Of a stretch of 64,000 nt of DNA, positions 56,839-64,000 are shown piece after piece; positions within the stretch are counted from its first letter, which is position 1, and every line of letters starts with the position of its first letter. Below the pieces are notes generated by a model. That model was not told the origin of the DNA. It did not search any database and saw only the letters and a list, made by a program, of their open reading frames with translations. The translations under genes and the position numbers were made by a program. This DNA comes from Actinomadura citrea (GTDB taxonomy: Bacteria > Actinomycetota > Actinomycetes > Streptosporangiales > Streptosporangiaceae), in assembly GCF_013409045.1 (NCBI RefSeq), contig NZ_JACCBT010000001.1, positions 3,534,001 to 3,598,000 on the forward strand. Direction: 5' to 3'.

Positions 56839-58407
56839 ATGACCGACCTGACCGCCGATGTGCTCGTCGCGGGCGGCGGCCCCGCCGGCGCGTGGGCCGC
56901 GATCAAGGCGGCGGAGGCCGGCGCCGACGTCGTCCTCGCCGACAAGGGGTACCTCGGGACGAGCGGCGCGACGGCGTCGGCGGGGACCGGGGTCTGGTAC
57001 GTCGAGCCGGAGCCGGAGGCCCGGGAGGCGGCCATGGCCAGCCGCGAGGCCCTCGGCGGATACCTCGCCGACCGCGGGTGGATGGCCCGGGTCCTCGACC
57101 AGACGTACGCCAACATGAACGAACTGGCCGAGATCTCCAGGTACCCGTTCCCGGAGGACGGGAACGGCCGCCAGATCAGGCGCGGCCTGCAGGGCCCCGA
57201 GTACATGCGGCGGATGCGCGTGCGGGTCCGCCGGTCGGGGGTGCGGGTCCTCGACCACAGCCCCGTCACCGAACTGCTCGCGGACGGCGCCGGGGCCGTC
57301 GCCGGCGCCGCCGGGTACCACCTGCGGGACGACCGGCCGTTCCGGGTCCGGGCGGGCGCCGTCGTGCTCGCCACCGGCGGATGTGCCTTCCTCAGCAAGG
57401 CGCTGGGCTGCGACGTCAACACCGGGGACGGCGCCCTGTTCGCGGCGGAGGCGGGCGCGGAGCTGTCCGGCATGGAGTTCTCCAACGCCTACGCGATCGC
57501 CCCGGCCTTCACGTCCGTGACCAAGACGGCGTTCTACTCGTTCGCCACCTTCTACCACGCGGACGGGACCGTCCTGGAAGGGGCGGGCAGCCAGCGGGGG
57601 CGGTCGGTGATCGCCCGGACGCTGCTCAGCGAACCCGTCCTGTGCCGCATCGACCGGGCCACGCCCGAGGACCAGCGGGCGATGCGGCTCGCGCAGGCGA
57701 ACTTCTTCCTCCCGTTCGACCGGCAGGGCATCGACCCGTTCACGGACCTGTTCCCCGTCACCCTGCTCGCCGAGGGGACCGTCCGCGGCACCGGCGGCAT
57801 CCGGATCACCGGCGCCGACTGCTCCACCACGGTGCCCGGCCTGTACGCGGCGGGGGACGCCGCCACCCGCGAGCTGATCTGCGGCGGCTTCACCGGCGGC
57901 GGGAGCCACAACGCCGCGTGGGCGATGTCGTCCGGCACCTGGGCCGGGCAGGGCGCCGCCCGGTACGCCACCGGACTGGGCGGACGAGCCGGAGCGCGGA
58001 CCGTGCACGCCCTCGGCGAGGCGGGCGTCCGCCCGGAGGGCCCGGCGGCCGGAGGCCACGCCGATTACGTCGCCGCCGTCCAGGCCGAGGTGCTGCCCTA
58101 CGACAAGAACCTGCTGCGGCACGGCGGACGCCTCACCCCGGCACTGGACGTCCTGGACCGGACGTGGCGGCAACTGCGCGGCACGCTCCGCGAGGAGGGC
58201 GCCGGGATCGTCCGGGCGCGCTCGGCCGCCGCGATGACCGCGCACGCCCGCTGGATGTACCGCGCCGCGCTCACCCGCACCGAGACGCGGGGCATGCACA
58301 AGCGCCAGGACCTGCCGGACCAGGACCCGGCCCAGCACCGCCGGCTCGTCACCGGCGGCCTCGACGACATCTGGACGCGTCCGGAGGCCGAGGCGGTGGC
58401 GTCGTGA
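56839..58407 (+). CDS. FAD-dependent oxidoreductase 1 (AprA/fumarate reductase-like)
   Basis: 522 residues. The N-terminal FAD loop V-L-V-A-G-G-G-P-A-G-A-W-A-A, A-V-V-L-A-T-G-G-C-A-F-L and the late G-L-Y-A-A-G-D-A-A-T-R-E are those of the fumarate reductase/adenylylsulfate reductase flavoprotein family. The gene after it encodes a two-cluster ferredoxin, an AprAB-like arrangement. Role in organosulfur use unknown: it may reduce or oxidise a sulfur intermediate. CAAGGAGG precedes the ATG. Confidence 0.88.
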   Translation: MTDLTADVLVAGGGPAGAWAAIKAAEAGADVVLADKGYLGTSGATASAGTGVWYVEPEPEAREAAMASREALGGYLADRGWMARVLDQTYANMNELAEISRYPFPEDGNGRQIRRGLQGPEYMRRMRVRVRRSGVRVLDHSPVTELLADGAGAVAGAAGYHLRDDRPFRVRAGAVVLATGGCAFLSKALGCDVNTGDGALFAAEAGAELSGMEFSNAYAIAPAFTSVTKTAFYSFATFYHADGTVLEGAGSQRGRSVIARTLLSEPVLCRIDRATPEDQRAMRLAQANFFLPFDRQGIDPFTDLFPVTLLAEGTVRGTGGIRITGADCSTTVPGLYAAGDAATRELICGGFTGGGSHNAAWAMSSGTWAGQGAARYATGLGGRAGARTVHALGEAGVRPEGPAAGGHADYVAAVQAEVLPYDKNLLRHGGRLTPALDVLDRTWRQLRGTLREEGAGIVRARSAAAMTAHARWMYRAALTRTETRGMHKRQDLPDQDPAQHRRLVTGGLDDIWTRPEAEAVAS

Positions 58408-58748
58408 TCGAGATCGTCTCGCGGGAGCGGTGCATCGCCTGCGACAAGTGCGTGGACGTGTGCCCCACGAACGTCTTCGACCGCGGCGCGGACGGCATCC
58501 CGGTCATCGCCCGGCAGAGCGACTGCCAGACCTGCTTCATGTGCGAGGCGTACTGCCCGGTCGACGCCCTGTTCGTCGACCCGCGCTCGCACGCGCTGCC
58601 GGAGCCTCCGGACGAGGCGGAGCTCGCCGCGGACGGGACCCTCGGCGCCTACCGCGCGCAGATCGGCTGGGGCCGCGGACGCACCCCCGGGGCCAGGCTC
58701 GCGATCGGCCCGTCGCTGAACCGGGCGGGCGCCCCCCTCACCTCCTGA
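58404..58748 (+). CDS. Two-[4Fe-4S] ferredoxin 1, partner of flavoprotein 1
   Basis: 114 residues with two cluster motifs, C-I-A-C-D-K-C-V-D-V-C-P and C-Q-T-C-F-M-C-E-A-Y-C-P, resembling the N-terminal half of AprB. The C-terminus ends G-W-G-R-G-R-T-P-G-A-R, shared with the paralogue at 61300. GTG 58404 overlaps the flavoprotein stop (GTGA), so the two are probably subunits of one enzyme. Confidence 0.92.
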   Translation: MIEIVSRERCIACDKCVDVCPTNVFDRGADGIPVIARQSDCQTCFMCEAYCPVDALFVDPRSHALPEPPDEAELAADGTLGAYRAQIGWGRGRTPGARLAIGPSLNRAGAPLTS

Positions 58749-58784
58749 AACACGACCCGACAGACCCCCGCGAAAGGCAACACC

Positions 58785-59756
58785 GTGAGATTTCCCCGAG
58801 TTCTGGCCGCCGGCCTCCTCGTCCTCGCCGCGACGGCGTGCGGCTCCTCCGAGGCCGACAGCGGCTCCGGAACGCTCCGCATCGGAGTGATCGGGTCGGG
58901 GGTCGGCAACAAGCTGACCCGCGCCGTCGGGTTCCTCGACCAGCGCGGCGAGCTGCTGCCGGAGCTGAAGGCCGCCGGCATCACCAAGATCAAGGTCGCG
59001 ACGTTCCCGAACGGCCCCGACCTGAACCAGGCCCTCGCCGGAGGCTCCCTGGACATCGGCCAGTACGGCGACACCCCCGCCCTGATCGGCCGGGGGCAGG
59101 GCCTGCCCACCCGGCTGCTGTCGCTCAACTCCGTCCGACTGGACGCCGCGATCGTCGCCAAGAAGGACGGCGGGCCCGCGTCCCTCAAGGACCTGGAGGG
59201 CAAGCGGATCGGCGTCCAGACCGGCTCCTACATCCACCGCTACCTGCTCGGCGCGCTGGAGCAGGCGGGAGTGAAGCCGAAAGAGATCATCCACATGTAC
59301 ACGCCGGCGATCATCGCGGCGCTGGAGAAGAACTCGATCGACGCGGGCGGCCTGGTCTCCGCCGACCAGGCCGCGCAGGAGAAGAAGGGCTACAAGTCGA
59401 TCGACATCGCGTCCCGCGACCATCCCGACCTGCTCGGGACGTCCGTCACCGTGGTGACGGAGAAGTACCTGGCAGGGCACAAGGACATCGTCCAGGTGTG
59501 GCAGAAGGCCGAGACCAAGGCCGTGCAGGCCGCCAAGGCCGACTGGCCCGGCTACACCGCGTACGTGGCCAAGACCGGCGGTTACGCCGCCGACATCTCG
59601 ATCAAGACGACGCTGAAGGACCAGCTGCCCGACGAGCCCTTCCCCGCGGAGGGGCTGAAGCTGCTCGAAGGGACCAAGGCGTTCCTCGTCCAGCAGGCGC
59701 TGATCAAGAAGGGCTACACGCTCGACTCGTGGCTCGCGCCCGGGGCCAGGCCGTGA
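58785..59756 (+). CDS. ssuA: ABC transporter substrate-binding lipoprotein, sulfonate type
   Basis: 323 residues. It has a lipoprotein signal peptide (M-R-F-P-R-V-L-A-A-G-L-L-V-L-A-A-T-A-C) with the lipid-modified Cys at ~19. The mature part has the SsuA/NMT1 pattern D-I-G-Q-Y-G-D-T-P-A-L-I-G-R-G-Q, G-K-R-I-G-V-Q-T-G-S-Y and I-D-A-G-G-L-V. It catches sulfonates or similar compounds outside the membrane for SsuCB. GAAAGG precedes GTG 58785. The next gene overlaps its stop by 4 bp. Confidence 0.9.
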   Translation: MRFPRVLAAGLLVLAATACGSSEADSGSGTLRIGVIGSGVGNKLTRAVGFLDQRGELLPELKAAGITKIKVATFPNGPDLNQALAGGSLDIGQYGDTPALIGRGQGLPTRLLSLNSVRLDAAIVAKKDGGPASLKDLEGKRIGVQTGSYIHRYLLGALEQAGVKPKEIIHMYTPAIIAALEKNSIDAGGLVSADQAAQEKKGYKSIDIASRDHPDLLGTSVTVVTEKYLAGHKDIVQVWQKAETKAVQAAKADWPGYTAYVAKTGGYAADISIKTTLKDQLPDEPFPAEGLKLLEGTKAFLVQQALIKKGYTLDSWLAPGARP

Positions 59757-61303
59757 CCCGGCTGGACACCGACGTCCTCGTCCTCGGCGGCGGACCCGCC
59801 GGGGCGTGGGCGGCGCTCGCCGCGGCCGGCGCCGGGGCCAGGGTCGTCCTCGCGGACAAGGGCTACTGCGGCACCAGCGGGCCGACCGCGTCGGGCGGCA
59901 ACAACCTCTGGTACGTCCCGCCGGACGCGGAGGATCGGGCACGGGCGGTCGACGAGCGCTTCGAGCAGAGCGGCCGGCTCGCCGACCGCCGCGTCATGGC
60001 GCGGGTCCTCGACGAGACCTACCGCCGCGTCGACGACCTCGCCTCCTTCGGATACCCGTTCCCCGTCGACGAGGGCGGCGTCGAGCGGCGGGGCAGCCTC
60101 CAGGGGCCCGAGTACATGAAGCGGATGCGCCGTCGTGTGCACAGATCGGGCGTGACGATCCTCGACCACCATCCCGCGCTGCGGCTGCTCGTGGACGACT
60201 GGGGCGTCGCGGCCGGCGCGTCCGGCATCGCCCGCCAGAAGGGCGGCGAGACCTGGACCGTCCGCGCGGGCGCGGTCGTCCTCGCCACGGGCGGCTGCGC
60301 GTTCCTCTCCGGCGCGTTCGGCACCAACGTCGACACCGGAGACGGACACCTGATGGCCGCCGAACTGGGCGCCGAACTGTCCGGCATGGAGTTCTCCAGC
60401 GCCTACGCGTTCTCCCCGGCGCACGGTTCGCACACCAAAGGCTTGATGATGCAGTTCGCGACGTACTACACCGAAGGTGGCGCCCCGATCGACGTGCCGG
60501 ATCCCCTCGGCGCCAGGATCCGCGTCGCGGAGCGGCTCGCGGCGGGGGAGAAGGTCTACGCGCGGCTGGACAAGGCGCCCCCGCAGCTCCACGAGGCGAT
60601 GCGGCACGCCCAGCCGAACTACTTCCTGCCGCTGGACAAGGCCGGGATCGACCCTTTCCGCGACCGGTACGAACTGCGCATGGTGCTGGAGGGCACGGTC
60701 CGCGGGACGGGCGGCCTGCGGATCGTCGACGACGACTGCGCGACGACCGTCCCCGGACTGTACGCCGGCGGTGACGTCGCGACGCGGGAACCGGTGTCCG
60801 GCGCCGTCAGCGGAGGGGGCGCCTACAACGGGGCATGGGCGATCTCATCGGGAACCTGGGCCGGCCGCGGCGCCGCAGGGTTCGCGGTGGGCCGGGCGCG
60901 CCCGCACGCCGTCCCGGCCGGACGCGCGGGCCTGCGCCCGGGACGGCTCGACGCGGCGGCGGTCATCCGTGCCGTGCAGGACGAGGTGCTGCCCCTCGAC
61001 CGCAACCTCTTCCGGACGCGTGACAGGCTTCGCGACTCCCTCGCCTCCCTCGACGCGCTGTGGGAACGGATCACGTCCCAGGGCATCGCGGGAACCGGCC
61101 GCGAACGCCTCCGCGCGAGGTCGGCCACCGCGATGACGGCGCACGCCCGATGGAGCTACCGCGCCGCGTTGGCCCGTCCCGAGTCCCGGGGCATGCACCG
61201 GCTGGAGAACCTTCCGCAACTGCCGCGCTACGAGCACCGGTACCTCGTCGGCGGTCTGGACGAACCGTGGACGGCCGCCGAACCCCAGGAGTCGCCGGCA
61301 TGA
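59753..61303 (+). CDS. FAD-dependent oxidoreductase 2 (paralogue of flavoprotein 1)
   Basis: 516 residues, clearly homologous to the product of 56839-58407 along its length: V-L-V-L-G-G-G-P-A-G-A-W-A-A, A-D-K-G-Y-C-G-T-S-G, L-Q-G-P-E-Y-M-K-R-M-R, G-M-E-F-S, and R-A-R-S-A-T-A-M-T-A-H-A-R-W. It also pairs with a ferredoxin. Divergence between the copies suggests distinct substrates. GTG 59753 overlaps the SBP stop. Confidence 0.88.
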   Translation: MTRLDTDVLVLGGGPAGAWAALAAAGAGARVVLADKGYCGTSGPTASGGNNLWYVPPDAEDRARAVDERFEQSGRLADRRVMARVLDETYRRVDDLASFGYPFPVDEGGVERRGSLQGPEYMKRMRRRVHRSGVTILDHHPALRLLVDDWGVAAGASGIARQKGGETWTVRAGAVVLATGGCAFLSGAFGTNVDTGDGHLMAAELGAELSGMEFSSAYAFSPAHGSHTKGLMMQFATYYTEGGAPIDVPDPLGARIRVAERLAAGEKVYARLDKAPPQLHEAMRHAQPNYFLPLDKAGIDPFRDRYELRMVLEGTVRGTGGLRIVDDDCATTVPGLYAGGDVATREPVSGAVSGGGAYNGAWAISSGTWAGRGAAGFAVGRARPHAVPAGRAGLRPGRLDAAAVIRAVQDEVLPLDRNLFRTRDRLRDSLASLDALWERITSQGIAGTGRERLRARSATAMTAHARWSYRAALARPESRGMHRLENLPQLPRYEHRYLVGGLDEPWTAAEPQESPA

Positions 61304-61644
61304 TCGAAGTGGTGAGCGCGGACCGCTGCGTGCGGTGCGACGTGTGCGTCAAGGTCTGCCCGACGGACGTGTTCGACCGCGGCCCCGACGGCGTTCCGGT
61401 CATCGCCCGGCAGAGCGACTGCCAGACGTGCTTCATGTGCGAGGCCCACTGCCCGACGGACGCCCTCTACGTCGCGCCCTTCTCCGGCCCGGCACCGGCG
61501 GGCTCCCCGCACACCGACGAGGGCGCGTTGGCCGACGCGTTCGGCGACTACCGCCGCATCGTCGGCTGGGGCCGCGGCCGCACCCCGGGCAGCCGCGCGG
61601 ACCGCAACCACATCTTCACCGAACGCCTCCGTTCGTCTCCTTGA
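61300..61644 (+). CDS. Two-[4Fe-4S] ferredoxin 2, partner of flavoprotein 2
   Basis: 114 residues, the same length as ferredoxin 1, with C-V-R-C-D-V-C-V-K-V-C-P and C-Q-T-C-F-M-C-E-A-H-C-P. The ATG overlaps the flavoprotein stop by 4 bp. It is the last gene of the sulfur cluster and is followed by a hairpin. Confidence 0.92.
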   Translation: MIEVVSADRCVRCDVCVKVCPTDVFDRGPDGVPVIARQSDCQTCFMCEAHCPTDALYVAPFSGPAPAGSPHTDEGALADAFGDYRRIVGWGRGRTPGSRADRNHIFTERLRSSP

Positions 61645-61698
61645 CCTTCCGAGTACCGCCACCGCTGGGAGGGCCGGCCGGAGATGGGGCCTGCCGCT

Positions 61699-61732
61699 CG
61701 GCCGCGAACCTCCGGGCCGGAGTTCGCGGCCG
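61699..61732. terminator. Hairpin terminator at end of sulfur cluster
   Basis: CGGCCGCGAA pairs with TTCGCGGCCG, with an inner CTCCGG/CCGGAG stem. It lies between the convergent ferredoxin 2 and epoxide hydrolase genes. Confidence 0.7.
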
Positions 61733-61740
61733 GCGGCGTC

Positions 61741-62847
61741 TCAGCGGGCGGAGACCCGGTGGTCGTCCTTGGCGAGGGTGAGGAAGAAGTCCCGGACGTC
61801 CTCGGCGAACAGGTGCGGCACCTCCATCGCGGCGAAGTGGCCGCCGCGCTCGAACTCCGACCAGTGCCTGATGTCGTACAGCCGCTCGGCCAGCGGTCGC
61901 ACCGACTGCGTGATGTCGCACGGGAGGACCGCCACCCCGACGGGCACCTGGCACGGCTCGGTCCGGCGCGGAGCGTCGTGGTGCAGCCGCGCCGAGGAGG
62001 CCGCGGTGGCGGTCAGCCAGTACAGCGAGATGTCGGTGAGCATCCGGTCGTCGCTGATCTGCGAGCGAGGGTCCGTCCACTCCGCGAAGCGCTCGGCGAT
62101 CCAGGCCAGCTGGCCGACCGGCGAGTCGGTCAGCGCGTAGCCGATGGTCTGCGGGGTGAGGGCCTGCAGAGCCTGGAAGGGCGGACGGTTCGCCATCAGC
62201 CGCCTGACCTTGTCCAGCCGGGCCTCGTCGGTCTCGGACAGTTCGATGCCGGCGTCCGGGACCGGCCGGGTCGGCAGGTAGTTGACGTGCACCCCGACGA
62301 CCTGCTCGGGCGCCACGGCGCCGAGCGCCAGCGAGACGCCCGACCCGAAGTCGCCGCCCTGCGCGCCGTAGCGCTCGTATCCGAGACGGTGCATCAGCTC
62401 GGCCCAGGCACGCGCGATCCGGACGACGTCCCAGCCGCGCTCGTGGGTCGGGCCGGAGAAGCCGTAACCCGGGATGGACGGGATCACCAGGTGGAAGTCG
62501 CGGGACAGCGGCTCGATCACGTCGAGGAACTCCAGGAACGAACCGGGCCAGCCGTGGGTGAGGACCAGCGCGAACGCGTCGGGCCTCGGCGACCGGACGT
62601 GGACGAAGTGGATGTTCTGTCCCTCGATCTCGGTGGTGAAGTGCGGAAGCTCGTTGAGCCCGGCCTCGTGCCCGCGCCAGTCGTAGCCGGTGCGCCAGTA
62701 CTCGGCCAGTTCCCTGAGCCGCGCCAGTGGGAAGCCGTAGTCCCACCCGGCGTCGGCGACCTCGTTGGGCCAGCGGGTGCGGGAGAGCCGGTCGGCCAGG
62801 TCGTCGAGGTCGGCTTGGGGGACATCGATGCGGAACGGCTTGATCAT
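61741..62847 (-). CDS. Epoxide hydrolase (alpha/beta hydrolase with EHN domain)
   Basis: 368 residues. The N-terminal EHN segment (P-F-R-I-D-V-P-Q-A-D-L-D-D-L, R-L-S-R-T-R-W-P) precedes the hydrolase core: oxyanion motif H-G-W-P-G-S (98-103), nucleophile D166 in G-G-D-F-G-S-G, and the terminal His in G-G-H-F-A-A-M-E-V-P. This is the layout of microsomal-type epoxide hydrolases. The ATG at 62847 has CTGGAG upstream. Two palindromes in its promoter indicate repression by an unlinked regulator. Confidence 0.93.
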   Translation of the reverse strand: MIKPFRIDVPQADLDDLADRLSRTRWPNEVADAGWDYGFPLARLRELAEYWRTGYDWRGHEAGLNELPHFTTEIEGQNIHFVHVRSPRPDAFALVLTHGWPGSFLEFLDVIEPLSRDFHLVIPSIPGYGFSGPTHERGWDVVRIARAWAELMHRLGYERYGAQGGDFGSGVSLALGAVAPEQVVGVHVNYLPTRPVPDAGIELSETDEARLDKVRRLMANRPPFQALQALTPQTIGYALTDSPVGQLAWIAERFAEWTDPRSQISDDRMLTDISLYWLTATAASSARLHHDAPRRTEPCQVPVGVAVLPCDITQSVRPLAERLYDIRHWSEFERGGHFAAMEVPHLFAEDVRDFFLTLAKDDHRVSAR

Positions 62848-62888
62848 GCTCTGACTCCAGGGATCGCCATTTTATTGGCAAGGCCAAC

Positions 62889-62931
62889 GTTGGTTGAACC
62901 AACTATATAGGACATCGTTGGTCCTGCCAAC
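62889..62931. promoter_or_regulatory. Double operator in epoxide hydrolase promoter
   Basis: GTTGGTTGAACCAAC (62889-62903) and GTTGGTCCTGCCAAC (62917-62931) are 15-base palindromes with the same GTTGG/CCAAC half-sites, starts 28 bp apart. They enclose a TATAGT-like -10 on the minus strand. A TetR-type repressor is likely. Confidence 0.6.
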
Positions 62932-62995
62932 AATGCATGGCCGCCGTCGTGCACAGGGGGCAACGCGCGATCGCCGTGGAGCCAAGGTGAGGGTG

Positions 62996-63763
62996 TTACA
63001 CGCGCCAGAACGAGTGGGGGAGTGCCTCGATCTCGGTTGCGGCCTGCTCCAGCTGTTCGCCGAACGGCCGCAGCGCGGTCTGGCCGGCCTCGACCAGGTG
63101 CCGGATGATGGCCGCCTGACGGCGGGCCCGGCTCACGACGATGCCGGCGAAGGCCCCGCGGTCGCCGTCGTAGCCGTAGCCGTCCAGCAGGAGGTGCAGG
63201 CGGCGGGACCTGTCCTCGAACGCCGTGAACCCCTGGAACTCGGCGACGTGCCGGGCCTGTAGCGGCACCCAGGTCAGTGCCAGGTGGGCCAGGTCGAACT
63301 CGCGTGAGGAGGGCCCGGCCGTGTCCCAGTCGACGAACCCGACCAGACCGTCGGCCTCGGACCACACCACGTTGTACGGCGAGGCGTCATGATGGCCGAT
63401 GACCAACCCGGGCCGCCAGCTCTGCCCCGCGAACCAGGTCGCGTCCTCTGGTGGGACGAAGGTCGCGGTCGCGTCGTGCAGCCGCCGCATCCAAGCGGCC
63501 GCCTGCCGCAGCGCCCCGTCCGAATGAGGCCATGCCGGCCAGGGGTGGCGTTCACCGATGGTGTCGCCGCGCAAGAAGGTCAGGACCTCGCGCCCCTGAT
63601 CGTCGTACCCCAGCACCCGGGGCGCGCCTTCGAACCCGACCGCCTCCAGATGCCGCAGCACCGCGTGCACGGTGGACGTCCAGGGATTCGCGGGACGGTG
63701 CACGGTGTCATCGATACGGACCCCGCCCACGTGCCTGCCACCCGGCAGCGGTTGCTCTTCCAT
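62996..63763 (-). CDS. Aminoglycoside phosphotransferase family protein
   Basis: 255 residues of the APH/choline kinase fold. The catalytic loop is G-H-H-D126-A-S-P-Y-N131 (H-x-D-x4-N) and the metal Asp is D145 in G-F-V-D-W-D-T-A-G. The N-terminal lobe is short. Family members phosphorylate aminoglycosides, other antibiotics or small alcohols; the real substrate cannot be told. It is a lone gene upstream of the epoxide hydrolase on the same strand. Confidence 0.88.
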   Translation of the reverse strand: MEEQPLPGGRHVGGVRIDDTVHRPANPWTSTVHAVLRHLEAVGFEGAPRVLGYDDQGREVLTFLRGDTIGERHPWPAWPHSDGALRQAAAWMRRLHDATATFVPPEDATWFAGQSWRPGLVIGHHDASPYNVVWSEADGLVGFVDWDTAGPSSREFDLAHLALTWVPLQARHVAEFQGFTAFEDRSRRLHLLLDGYGYDGDRGAFAGIVVSRARRQAAIIRHLVEAGQTALRPFGEQLEQAATEIEALPHSFWRV

Positions 63764-64000
63764 GCCGGCTTTGTAACCCGCGGCCACGGGCCCGCGCATC
63801 TGGTTTTCCCTGGTGCGATCCGCCGGTGGCCGGCCGCGGAACCAGGACGGGGGAGCGCGTCGAGGGCGGCGCGGACGGGACGGACGGTAGTACTCTCCGA
63901 ATCTCGATTATGGTGCGAACCTTTCCCCGCCGGTCGGCCGTCAGACAGACGCGTGTTTCTTCAGTGCCCGTCCGTTACCCCCTCTCCCCGGAGCTCCCCG
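63764..64000. other. Right edge, no gene supported
   Basis: No reading frame with coding character is seen. TCTCGATTATGG around 63901 may be part of a promoter, but no gene start can be assigned before the edge. Confidence 0.4.

Noticed and set aside
56839..61644. Dissimilatory sulfate reduction (true AprAB)
   Set aside because: There is no sat, dsr or qmo gene, and the neighbours are aerobic FMNH2-dependent monooxygenases; only the fold and arrangement are Apr-like.
1..64000. CRISPR arrays, insertion sequences, tRNA or rRNA genes
   Set aside because: No regularly spaced repeats, no transposase or integrase motifs, and no recognisable tRNA or rRNA were seen on reading both strands; a dedicated search was not possible.

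Overview
The window is about 64 kb of very GC-rich DNA with dense, often 1-4 bp overlapping genes. GTG and TTG starts are common, and several families are typical of filamentous actinomycetes (DUF397, DUF574-type methyltransferase, ECF41 sigma factor, a vWA/NB-ARC/TPR protein of the FxsT type, a spore-pigment-like type II PKS). This suggests a Streptosporangiales-like actinomycete, for example an Actinomadura relative. The genus is an inference; no rRNA or tRNA gene was seen.

Region 1 (1-9124) is a stress or dormancy island. It holds four universal stress proteins (one cut by the window edge), an MFS pump, a STAS protein, a CBS-containing site-2 protease, a DUF1876 protein, a phosphoribosyltransferase-like protein, a CBS-pair protein and a short HisKA_3 stub. 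Palindromes of the form GGGAC-N4/5-GTCCC resemble DosR/DevR boxes and lie upstream of most of these genes. No devR or devS is present. Two gene remnants (USP and CBS tails) show past losses.

Region 2 (9162-20654) is mostly two- and three-gene cassettes: an ECF41 sigma factor beside a deleted oxidoreductase relic, a divergent TetR/P450 pair with a perfect operator, a CPA2 antiporter with its TrkA-C subunit, a MarR/MFS pair, a DUF574 methyltransferase, a secreted L-type lectin-like protein, an ArsR/AHSA1/RibD-C operon and an NTF2-like protein.

Region 3 (20632-28630, minus strand) carries an EamA exporter and a glycerol-type catabolic operon: MFS, FGGY kinase, GlpD, AGPS-like FAD oxidase and the antiterminator GlpP. 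A 16-bp-arm hairpin lies just downstream of the operon promoter and is a candidate GlpP target. A maleylpyruvate-isomerase-like protein and a triple L7/L12-C-like repeat protein follow.

Region 4 (31060-37971) is a compact type II PKS operon: cupin, KS-alpha, chain-length factor, ACP, a TcmN-like cyclase/O-methyltransferase fusion, a SchA/CurD-like cyclase and a P450. It probably makes a spore-pigment-like aromatic polyketide.

Region 5 (38016-47472) is the most unusual. A class III nucleotidyl-cyclase-like protein and a divergent VMAP-type protein share a related helical domain (EAD2-like). They are followed by a MoxR AAA+ ATPase and a 1494-residue vWA/NB-ARC/TPR protein. This looks like an NTP-dependent conflict or signalling system with a cyclic-nucleotide output. 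Two orphan DUF397 genes follow.

Region 6 (47682-61644) is an organosulfur-scavenging cluster: a LysR regulator, SfnG, two SfnB/DszC-like proteins, an SsuD-like LLM monooxygenase, two flavin reductases, an SsuCBA-type transporter and two tandem flavoprotein/ferredoxin pairs of unknown role. Two short peptides with an R-R-H-x-D-L-L-R-x-C-S-A-x-C pattern are candidate cysteine-sensing leaders. The window ends with an epoxide hydrolase under a double palindrome and an APH-like phosphotransferase.
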